Notes under the pieces: model-generated
The model's database searches: none
The model's input: the letters and a program-made list of their open reading frames with translations, nothing else
What the model was told of the DNA's origin: nothing
Source of the DNA: an uncultured Spirochaetaceae bacterium
GTDB lineage: Bacteria > Spirochaetota > Spirochaetia > Sphaerochaetales > Sphaerochaetaceae
Direction of reading: 5' to 3'
Assembly (NCBI GenBank): GCA_944389985.1
Contig: CALXON010000058.1
Span: 1-7,628 of the forward strand
Length of the DNA stretch: 7,628 nt
Program-made: the position numbers and the translations under genes
Shown: piece after piece, positions 1 through 5,444 of the stretch
Position numbering within the stretch: position 1 is the stretch's first letter
How the letters are laid out: each line of letters opens with the position of its first letter

Positions 1-823
1 TCCTGATGAAATCATCAATTACGAGATCATCCGGATGGAGAAGGGGAAATTCCGTTTCCGTTATTCCGGGATACATCCTTTCAGCTTCCGCAATCAGAGG
101 AACACTTCCGTAGCCCATTATCGTTGCCTCCGCCTTATCAAGGGCAAAGGCGTTTTCAGATCCCATCAGAAGTCCGACGTGGCGGACAGAACCGTTTGCA
201 GGACCCGGTCCTTCCATTCCGTCTACGGCATCGATGAATGCGTAGCTGGTATGGGATTCCCTGAAGAGCGCTATGATGAACCGTGCGAATGACTCAGGTG
301 TCCGTTCCTTCAGATGCATCGGGCTCTTGTTGAGACCGGGAACGAGGCCGAACATGTTCTTGACAGCTCCGGTGGCATACATGAGCTGATGTGTCTTGAA
401 CTTCGCTATGGAGATGACAACATCAGCATCATCAAGGGCTTTTCCCATCGGGACCCTGTATCCGCTGAATTCATGAATCCTTGACTCTGCCCTGAAATCG
501 GCGAGCTCTGCTCCGAGGCGCTCAGAAACATCCATGATGCCTGAAAGCTTTGGCCGGAACGCGCCTGTCTGCATTCCAGGAGAGTCCCCGATCAGTATTC
601 TCCGGGCTCCCATTTCCTTCACATACCGTCCTACGGCGAGCACGACGGCAGGGTGTGTCGTTATGGCTTTCTCAGGACTGCAATCTGCAAGGACATTTGG
701 CTTGATCAGTACAGTCTTTCCCCTCACATCAGGGAAGTCTGTATTCCTGATTATCCTGTCAACCGCGCTCTGCACATCATTCTCTGAATAGCTTCCGCAT
801 TGTGTTATCGCGCATCTTGTCAT
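1..823 (-). CDS. DUF362 domain protein, 3' end cut by the window edge
   Basis: I translated this by hand from the ATG at 823-821; 274 codons are readable and the frame stays open to the left edge. The fragment carries the DUF362 pattern: a Cys-rich start (TRCAITQCGSYSE), the strand motif LIKPNVL (residues about 39-45), THP near 56, IGDSPGMQTGAF near 78-89, a central KFKTHQLMYATGAVKNMFGLVPG-like block (about 142-164) and DAVDGMEGPGPANG (about 195-208). Family knowledge: DUF362 proteins are uncharacterised, and many end in a C-terminal 4Fe-4S ferredoxin domain, suggesting redox or metal chemistry in the cytoplasm. Any such domain here would lie outside the window, so its presence is unknown. 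The start overlaps the methyltransferase stop as ATGA, which implies translational coupling and co-transcription; the upstream Shine-Dalgarno (GAGAAG) is weak, consistent with that. Family assignment is solid; function is unknown. Confidence 0.85.
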   Translation of the reverse strand, partial: MTRCAITQCGSYSENDVQSAVDRIIRNTDFPDVRGKTVLIKPNVLADCSPEKAITTHPAVVLAVGRYVKEMGARRILIGDSPGMQTGAFRPKLSGIMDVSERLGAELADFRAESRIHEFSGYRVPMGKALDDADVVISIAKFKTHQLMYATGAVKNMFGLVPGLNKSPMHLKERTPESFARFIIALFRESHTSYAFIDAVDGMEGPGPANGSVRHVGLLMGSENAFALDKAEATIMGYGSVPLIAEAERMYPGITETEFPLLHPDDLVIDDFIR

Positions 824-1578
824 AGCTTCTCGATCAGGGCCGCATACATAGGTCCCCGTCCTCCCGATACATCGGGAAGGACTATCATTCCATGATCCCT
901 TTTCTCTCCATATTCCAGAGATACAGGGATCTCCCTAACTTCCTCAGGATGCTTTCTGATGAGTCTTGCTATTATGTCCTCATCCTCTCCTCTGTTTATG
1001 GAACAGGTGGAGTAGAGGATTATTCCCCCCTTCTTCGCAGCCAGAAGAGCTGATGAGAGCATGGAGAACTGAAGTGCCTGCAGTCTTTTTGGTCTTGATG
1101 GCGACCACTGTGAAAGATGCTCAGGGCTTGTAAGCACATGGCGCTCGGAAGAGCAGGGGGCATCGAGGAGTATCCTGTCATATGCATCCTTCTCATATAC
1201 TCCCCATCTGGAGGCGTCATGTCCTGTAACTGTTATGTTCACTCTCCATTCTTCAGGAAGAGAGGACTCGAATGCTCTTCTCATCCTCTGGCGTCTCTCA
1301 GGAGACCTGTCGTTCGATGTAAGCTGTCCTGAGCCTCTCATCCTTGATGCGAGGACGATGCTCTTCCCTCCGGGAGCCGCACACATGTCAAGGACAGAAG
1401 ATGCGCTCTCCACCGGTAGGAGCATGGCTGTCTCTATGCTTGTCCTGTCCATGTAGTAGGGGACAACAAGACCATCAATGCTGGTCTTGTCCTCTTCTTC
1501 CGAGAGCATTGCGGCCTTCAGTGAATCCCATCTCTCTCCGTACTGTTCTCTGTAGAATCCGTCGAAATCAGGTTTCAT
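820..1578 (-). CDS. RsmB/NOP2/Sun-family RNA (cytosine-5) methyltransferase, compact NSUN4-like form
   Basis: This 252-residue protein is a class I SAM-dependent methyltransferase of the RNA m5C family. The SAM-binding motif I is DMCAAPGGKS (64-73). Motif IV is LLDAPCSSERH (137-147) with the product-release Cys142. Motif VI is YSTCSINRGE (189-198) with the nucleophilic Cys192. Both catalytic cysteines are therefore intact. The likely substrate is rRNA or tRNA cytosine; I cannot tell which. The protein is much shorter than E. coli RsmB or RsmF (over 400 residues) and has neither an N-terminal NusB-like domain nor a C-terminal PUA-like extension. The SERH stretch after the PC motif recalls mitochondrial NSUN3/NSUN4 rather than the usual SGxG. 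The ATG at 1578 has GAGG (1585-1588) six bases upstream, inside the end of the DUF212 gene; the gap to that gene is 3 bp. Its TGA overlaps the DUF362 start. Confidence 0.9.
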   Translation of the reverse strand: MKPDFDGFYREQYGERWDSLKAAMLSEEEDKTSIDGLVVPYYMDRTSIETAMLLPVESASSVLDMCAAPGGKSIVLASRMRGSGQLTSNDRSPERRQRMRRAFESSLPEEWRVNITVTGHDASRWGVYEKDAYDRILLDAPCSSERHVLTSPEHLSQWSPSRPKRLQALQFSMLSSALLAAKKGGIILYSTCSINRGEDEDIIARLIRKHPEEVREIPVSLEYGEKRDHGMIVLPDVSGGRGPMYAALIEKL

Positions 1579-1581
1579 GCC

Positions 1582-2043
1582 TTACCTCAGAAGAAACGGG
1601 ACGGAACCGCCTACAATGAGTCCTAGAATGAATCCTGCGGTAACCTGAATGACCGAGTGTCCGATCATGGTCTTGAAGTTCTGAGGAGAGAACGATCCGT
1701 TCTTGTGTATTTCAGAAAGAAGCTCAGACCACTGGTTGAGCAGTTCTGCCTGCTTCCCTGTCTCATAGCGAACATTCGTCGCGTCACTCATTATGACAAG
1801 GGAAATGATGACGGAGACTGCGAACAATGTGCTGTCCAGTCCTTCCGTGATCGCTATTGCGGTGGTCATTGAAATGATTGCGGAGGTGTGGGATGAGGGC
1901 ATCCCTCCCGTCGTCAGGAGCAGCTTCCAGTCCCAGCCTTTTCTGTGTACGAGGTTGATGATGGGTTTCAGCACCTGCGCGCTTACAAGTCCGGCAATTG
2001 CAGACCATAGTACTATGTTGTCCAGAAGCTCCTGCATGTGCAT
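1582..2043 (-). CDS. DUF212 / divergent PAP2-family membrane protein (YuiD-like)
   Basis: From the ATG at 2043 this encodes 153 residues. It matches the DUF212 family (B. subtilis YuiD; acid-phosphatase/vanadium-haloperoxidase-related). It has an N-terminal hydrophobic segment with AQVLKP (about 11-28), the hallmark GGMPSSHTS (46-54), EGLDSTLFAVS followed by a hydrophobic run and MSDATNVRYETGKQA (about 86-100), then GHSVIQVTAGFILG and a terminal hydrophobic helix (about 128-150). It is thus a small polytopic inner-membrane protein. The PSSH motif resembles a PAP2 phosphatase motif, but no activity is established for the family and I do not assign one. The frame is open back to an ATG at 2109, but that start would overlap the HAD gene by 56 bp and add a non-hydrophobic tail the family lacks. 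ATGs at 2043 and 2037 both fit. Neither has a Shine-Dalgarno, so translation is probably coupled to the HAD stop 10 bp upstream. Confidence 0.85.
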   Translation of the reverse strand: MHMQELLDNIVLWSAIAGLVSAQVLKPIINLVHRKGWDWKLLLTTGGMPSSHTSAIISMTTAIAITEGLDSTLFAVSVIISLVIMSDATNVRYETGKQAELLNQWSELLSEIHKNGSFSPQNFKTMIGHSVIQVTAGFILGLIVGGSVPFLLR

Positions 2044-2053
2044 AAGGTTATCA

Positions 2054-2722
2054 TCAGAGGAGAGAGCTATCAAGAAGGGCCCTGAATGAGAACACCTCCC
2101 TGATACCATCTATCCCGATATCCTTCCCATGAGGACCTCTGATGCGGATGATGTTCCTGCATCCGGAATCCATGGCGGCAAGCACTCCTGATCTCGAGTC
2201 CTCGAATATGACAGTGTCTCCGGCGCTGAGTCCGAGGCTTTCAGCGGCGATGCGGAATATCGTTCCGTCAGGCTTGGAGGGAATGTCATCCCTGCCTGCG
2301 ATGATCCTTTCAGCGGGAAAGTAGGAGAGGAGGTTGAAATATGGAACATACCAGTCCATGTTGACCCTGGGAGCGGAGGATGCAATCGCCATCGGTATTC
2401 CTGCTCTCTTCACCATCTCAAGCATCTCCCGGGCTCCTGGTGAGAGTTCGGGGTTGTTTCCCAGGCAGATTTCCTTGTAGATCCTTTCCTTCCTGTCACT
2501 CCACTGAGCGACAAGATCATCAGAGGCTTCCGGCAGGAAATACAGCACGGTCTCCCTGTCGGTCCTGCCGTTGAGAGTCCCGAACTCGCTGTCGGAAAGC
2601 TCCCTTCCCCTTATCATGACAGCAGTACGGTTCCATGCCTCCCTGTTCTCATTCTCATCCCAGTAGAGCGTGCCGTTGAAATCGAAGATGATGCCTCTGA
2701 TTCCTTCCAGACTGAATCCCAC
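2054..2722 (-). CDS. HAD-superfamily hydrolase (beta-phosphoglucomutase/phosphatase-like) with Asn at the acid/base position
   Basis: This cytoplasmic HAD subfamily I hydrolase has 222 residues from the GTG start at 2722. Motif I is IIFDFNGTLYWDE, with the nucleophile Asp14. The second acidic residue, normally Asp two positions on, is Asn16. A helical cap follows (about 20-90). Motif II is AIASSAP (Ser115), motif III is SKPDG (Lys150), and motif IV is IFEDSRSG (Glu174, Asp175). The likely chemistry is removal or transfer of a phosphate on a small sugar or nucleotide ester; the substrate cannot be read from sequence. Start choice: an in-frame ATG at 2755 has no Shine-Dalgarno and lies in AT-rich leader, whereas the GTG at 2722 has AGGAGG (2728-2733) five bases upstream and puts motif I near the N-terminus, as is usual. 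It lies 74 bp after maf and 10 bp before the DUF212 gene. Confidence 0.88.
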   Translation of the reverse strand: MGFSLEGIRGIIFDFNGTLYWDENENREAWNRTAVMIRGRELSDSEFGTLNGRTDRETVLYFLPEASDDLVAQWSDRKERIYKEICLGNNPELSPGAREMLEMVKRAGIPMAIASSAPRVNMDWYVPYFNLLSYFPAERIIAGRDDIPSKPDGTIFRIAAESLGLSAGDTVIFEDSRSGVLAAMDSGCRNIIRIRGPHGKDIGIDGIREVFSFRALLDSSLL

Positions 2723-2727
2723 AAGTT

Positions 2728-2733
2728 CCTCCT
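2728..2733 (-). promoter_or_regulatory. Shine-Dalgarno that fixes the HAD gene start at GTG
   Basis: On the minus strand this reads AGGAGG, followed by AACTT and then GTG (2722-2720). It is the best ribosome-binding site in the window. It lies inside the reading frame of the alternative ATG at 2755, so that ATG is probably not the main start. Confidence 0.75.
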
Positions 2734-2763
2734 GTATGTTATATGTTTCATTCATATACGATA

Positions 2764-2789
2764 ATTATATGATAAATAAATCATATCAA
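2764..2789 (-). promoter_or_regulatory. Candidate sigma-70-like promoter before the HAD gene
   Basis: On the minus strand a perfect -10 hexamer TATAAT (2764-2769) lies in a strikingly AT-rich stretch (about 2740-2812). It sits about 40 bases upstream of the GTG start. The nearest good -35 is TTGATA (2784-2789), but the spacer is only 14 bp, shorter than the usual 16-18; at normal spacing the -35 (AATTGA or TAATTG) is poor. This could give the HAD-DUF212-methyltransferase-DUF362 block its own transcription within the operon. AT-rich sequence produces such hexamers by chance, so confidence is modest. Confidence 0.4.
2767..2786. repeat. Perfect 7-bp inverted repeat, AT-rich, in the maf-HAD gap
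   Basis: ATATGAT (2767-2773) and ATCATAT (2780-2786) are exact reverse complements around the 6-bp centre AAATAA. The dyad partly overlaps the candidate -10 of the HAD promoter. It could be an operator. It is too AT-rich and lacks the GC stem and U-tract of an intrinsic terminator. Its sequence differs from the other dyad at 5397-5413. Confidence 0.45.
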
Positions 2790-2796
2790 TTAGTTA

Positions 2797-3414
2797 TTAA
2801 TATGATTCATGTATCAGATCAAGGATCTTCCTCAATGGAAGTCCTACGACAGTGGTCCAGTCCCCGTCGATCCTGTCAACCAGTCTGTATCCTGTTCTCT
2901 GAAGCCTGTATCCGCCCGCAGCGCCTTTCCATTCTTCCGTACTTATGTATTCATCTATCTCAGCATCACTGAGAGAGCGGAAGAAAACGGATGCGGTATC
3001 CGTGATCATCAGGCTGTCTCTTCCTGGCATCTTGATACCGGCTGACGAGATGACCACCTGTTCCCTTCCTGAAAGATGACGGAGTATTTCCCTCGCATCC
3101 TCCTCGGATCCTGGCTTTCCCAATAGTTCTCCGTCTATCAGGACAAGAGTGTCTGCGGCTATTGCGATCATCGACGGATCATAGCTTTGAGAGGAGGTGT
3201 ACGCATCTATTTTGCATTTCGCGATGCTTCTCACCACATCCTCAGGAGAGGATCCATCTCTCCTCTCCTCTGTCTCCGGAACATAGACACGGACCTTTGT
3301 GCCTCCTGCCTCAATAAGAGCCTTCCTGTTCGGAGAGGAGGATGCCAGGACAAGTTCAGGAACAGCTTTTGAGAATTCCAGCTGAAGATCATCAGGTTCC
3401 TCAATTCTCCTCAT
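2797..3414 (-). CDS. maf: Maf-family nucleoside triphosphate pyrophosphatase
   Basis: This 205-residue protein is close to the usual Maf length of about 190-200, with a short N-terminal extension. Maf proteins hydrolyse non-canonical or surplus nucleotides (dTTP, UTP, m5-modified or m7G forms, by subfamily) to the monophosphate and pyrophosphate in the cytoplasm. Visible motifs are ASSSPNRKALI (24-34; Ser and Arg of the phosphate site), AADTLV (86-91; Asp88), LGKPG (98-102; Lys100), EWKGAAGGYRLQ (161-172; Gln172) and WTTVVGLP (186-193). The Gln in the RLQ motif favours the dTTP/UTP (YhdE-like) subfamily over YceF, but the usual Lys of the KAG motif is Ala165, so subfamily is left open. The ATG at 3414 overlaps the ABC-F gene by 14 bp and has GGAGG (3421-3425) six bases upstream, within the ABC-F coding end. 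It is clearly co-transcribed with that gene. Confidence 0.92.
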   Translation of the reverse strand: MRRIEEPDDLQLEFSKAVPELVLASSSPNRKALIEAGGTKVRVYVPETEERRDGSSPEDVVRSIAKCKIDAYTSSQSYDPSMIAIAADTLVLIDGELLGKPGSEEDAREILRHLSGREQVVISSAGIKMPGRDSLMITDTASVFFRSLSDAEIDEYISTEEWKGAAGGYRLQRTGYRLVDRIDGDWTTVVGLPLRKILDLIHESY

Positions 3415-5326
3415 TCATGGCCTCCAGCTCTTCTGACTTCATAAGCCATTCCTCTTCCTTGCTGCTGATGAGACCTTCAAGCTCTTCCTTCTCTTTCATC
3501 AGTTTGCTTATCTTCACAGCATCAGAGTAGTTCTCAGGTTTTGCGATCTCCTCATCCAGCCTGTCCATCCTTCCGGAAAGCTCCTCAAGCTCGGCTGAGA
3601 GGCTCTCACATATTCTTTCAAGGGACCTTATCCTGTTCCTTCTCTGCTTTGACTCCTCGTGGGAAAGGGCTTGTGCGCTCTTGACCTCTGTGTGGGTTTC
3701 CTTCTTTATCTGGAATTTCGCTTCCTTCTCGGCGATCCTGTACTCAAAGTACTCATAGTCACCGTCAAAGAACTCAGGTCCCTCGTCTGTGAGATAGAGG
3801 ATCCTTGTCGCAAGGTTCTTTATGAAGTGCCTGTCATGGCTGACGAATATGACTGTTCCTCCATATGACTTTATCGCATTGAGCAGCATCTCTTTCGCGT
3901 TTATGTCGAGGTGGTTCGTGGGCTCATCGAGAAGAAGCAGGTTTGAAGGATGAAGGAGTATCTTCAGAAGCTGCAGCCTGGATTTCTCTCCTCCTGAGAG
4001 GATGCCGACCTTCTTGAATACATCATCATCTGAGAAGAGGAATGCTCCCAGAAGGCTTCTGATGCCTGGAATATCCTTCGTGTCAGCCTCGCTCTCAGCT
4101 TCCTCAAGTACGGTGTTGTCCGGATTGAGATGGTTCTCCGTGTCCTGAGCGAAGTATGCCTTCTTCACTCCGGCCCCGTCCCTCACTGTTCCGGAGTATG
4201 CATCGTCCTCTCCTGCAAGAATTCTCAGCAGAGTGGATTTTCCCGCCCCGTTCCTGCCTGTTATCGCAAGACGCTCTCCTTTCCTCACAAGGAATGAGAA
4301 ACCGTTGTAGATCGTGTTGCTGCCGTATGCCTTATGAAGATCTGTGACCGCGATTACATCATTCCCGCTGTGCGGAGATGGGGGAAAGGTGAATGAGAGC
4401 TTTCTGAGATGGGGAGGAATCTCGATGAGGTCAATTTTGTCCAGAGCCTTGATCCTGGACTGTACCTGCTTGGACTTCGTGGCCTTGTAGCGGAAACGCT
4501 CGATGAACTCCTCTGTCTTCTCGATCTCTTCCTGCTGTCTTCTCGCTCTCTTCTCGAGTTCCTTTATCTCCTCGTCACGCTTTCTGAGGTATTCCGTGTA
4601 GTTTCCGGCATAGCGTGTAAGGCGTCCGGAGAAGAGCTCATAGACCTCATTCACCATATCATCGAGGAAGCCCTGATCATGGGACACGACCATAAGGCCG
4701 CCGTCGAATGCCCTGAGATACTCCTCAAGCCAGATCATCGCCTCGATGTCGAGATAGTTCGTAGGCTCATCAAGAAAGAGGAAGTCCGGATCCTCGACAA
4801 GGATTCTGGCGAGGGCTATCCTCATCTGGTATCCTCCGCTGAATGTCCTTGCGCTCCTTTCCAGATCCTTCTCCGTGAATCCGAGTCCGAAGAGTATCGA
4901 GCCTATCCTGCTTTTCCTGTCGTAGTATCCGGAAGAAGAGAGCGTGTCATGGATCTCAGAAAGCCTTTCTGCGGCTTTCATGGCCCTGTCTCCGCCTTCC
5001 GCGGCTTCCTCCTCAAGCTTCTTCATGTCATCAAGAAGCCTGTCAAAACGTCTGTAGCCTTCCTCTGCCGCCTCATAGACAGTGCTTTCCGGAAGGACTA
5101 TTCCTGACTGTGGAAGATATGAGACACGGGCATCCCTCGTGATGGACAGCGATGCTGAATCGGCTCTGATCTCTCCTGATATCACCTTGAGAAGTGTGGA
5201 TTTCCCGGAGCCGTTGGCGCCTGCAAGTGCGGCCCTCGTCTTCTCATTCATTGTGAATCCGATGTTCTTCAGTATCTCCCTTTCTCCGAAAGCAAGCGAT
5301 ACATCCTGTACTTGAAGTGTTCTCAT
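3401..5326 (-). CDS. ABC-F family ATPase (YheS/Uup-type ribosome-associated)
   Basis: This 641-residue soluble tandem ATPase has no membrane segment. NBD1 has Walker A GANGSGKST (36-44), signature FSGGYQMR (162-169), Walker B FLFLDEPTN (182-190) and switch His216. A charged, helical interdomain linker (about 245-315) is the P-site tRNA-interaction region in this family. NBD2 has Walker A GRNGAGKST (357-365), signature LSGGEKSR (443-450), Walker B LLLLDEPTNHLD (463-474) and SHD (496-498). A strongly charged C-terminal coiled coil (about 545-635) follows. ABC-F proteins bind the ribosomal E site and relieve stalled or misfolded elongation states; some protect against antibiotics. The length and C-terminal coiled coil resemble YheS and Uup rather than EttA (about 555 residues), so I favour a housekeeping translation factor over a resistance protein, without certainty. 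The ATG at 5326 has GGAG (5332-5335) five bases upstream. It is the first gene of the minus-strand run. Confidence 0.93.
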   Translation of the reverse strand: MRTLQVQDVSLAFGEREILKNIGFTMNEKTRAALAGANGSGKSTLLKVISGEIRADSASLSITRDARVSYLPQSGIVLPESTVYEAAEEGYRRFDRLLDDMKKLEEEAAEGGDRAMKAAERLSEIHDTLSSSGYYDRKSRIGSILFGLGFTEKDLERSARTFSGGYQMRIALARILVEDPDFLFLDEPTNYLDIEAMIWLEEYLRAFDGGLMVVSHDQGFLDDMVNEVYELFSGRLTRYAGNYTEYLRKRDEEIKELEKRARRQQEEIEKTEEFIERFRYKATKSKQVQSRIKALDKIDLIEIPPHLRKLSFTFPPSPHSGNDVIAVTDLHKAYGSNTIYNGFSFLVRKGERLAITGRNGAGKSTLLRILAGEDDAYSGTVRDGAGVKKAYFAQDTENHLNPDNTVLEEAESEADTKDIPGIRSLLGAFLFSDDDVFKKVGILSGGEKSRLQLLKILLHPSNLLLLDEPTNHLDINAKEMLLNAIKSYGGTVIFVSHDRHFIKNLATRILYLTDEGPEFFDGDYEYFEYRIAEKEAKFQIKKETHTEVKSAQALSHEESKQRRNRIRSLERICESLSAELEELSGRMDRLDEEIAKPENYSDAVKISKLMKEKEELEGLISSKEEEWLMKSEELEAMNEEN

Positions 5327-5372
5327 GCGGGCTCCAATAATCCTATTAGCTACGGAGATCGTCCTCTGTCTC

Positions 5373-5402
5373 TTGAATTATCCAACGCAGTAAAGCTAAG
5401 AT
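5373..5402 (+). promoter_or_regulatory. Candidate aroDE promoter
   Basis: TTGAAT (5373-5378) and TAAGAT (5397-5402) are separated by 18 bp. They match the sigma-70 consensus at four of six positions in each hexamer. Transcription would start near 5409, giving a leader of roughly 35 bases that contains the Shine-Dalgarno. This is a sequence match only. Confidence 0.35.
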
Positions 5403-5413
5403 AACATATCTTA
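5397..5413. repeat. Perfect dyad TAAGATA-N3-TATCTTA, operator candidate
   Basis: TAAGATA (5397-5403) and TATCTTA (5407-5413) are exact reverse complements around ACA, a 17-bp symmetrical site. It covers the candidate aroDE -10 and lies about 70 bases upstream of the ABC-F start. A dimeric repressor bound here would block aroDE transcription and could affect the divergent operon. No regulator gene is visible in the window. Confidence 0.5.
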
Positions 5414-5429
5414 AAACACGCCATTCTTC

Positions 5430-5435
5430 AAGGAG
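5430..5435 (+). promoter_or_regulatory. Shine-Dalgarno for the TTG start of aroDE
   Basis: AAGGAG lies nine bases before TTG (5445-5447). It supports the unusual TTG initiator, which places the first AroD beta strand (MICLTLS) exactly at the N-terminus as in other type I dehydroquinases. Confidence 0.75.
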
Positions 5436-5444
5436 AGAGACAAG

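Larger units (their letters stand above)
5327..5444. promoter_or_regulatory. Divergent promoter region between the ABC-F gene and aroDE
   Basis: This 118-bp gap separates the two outward-reading transcription units and must contain both their promoters. For aroDE, TTGAAT (5373-5378), an 18-bp spacer and TAAGAT (5397-5402) form a modest promoter match. For the ABC-F operon, the minus strand offers GATAAT (5377-5382) as a -10 about 50 bases before the start, with no good -35. The two candidates overlap, and the dyad at 5397-5413 sits on the aroDE -10. I see no riboswitch-like structure. Confidence 0.5.

Noticed and set aside
2044..2109. Upstream extension of the DUF212 gene to an ATG at 2109
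   Set aside because: It would overlap the HAD gene by 56 bp, has no Shine-Dalgarno and adds residues absent from the family. The ATG at 2043 or 2037 gives the normal N-terminus.
4409..5107. A 232-codon open frame on the plus strand inside the ABC-F gene
   Set aside because: It lies wholly antisense to a well-supported ABC-F NBD1 and linker, has no family motifs and no clear ribosome-binding site. Long antisense frames like this arise from codon bias.
5142..5326. ABC-F protein as an antibiotic-resistance (ribosome protection) gene
   Set aside because: Length, the C-terminal coiled coil and the housekeeping operon context fit YheS/Uup-type factors better. I see no resistance-type leader ORF or attenuator in the 118-bp upstream gap.
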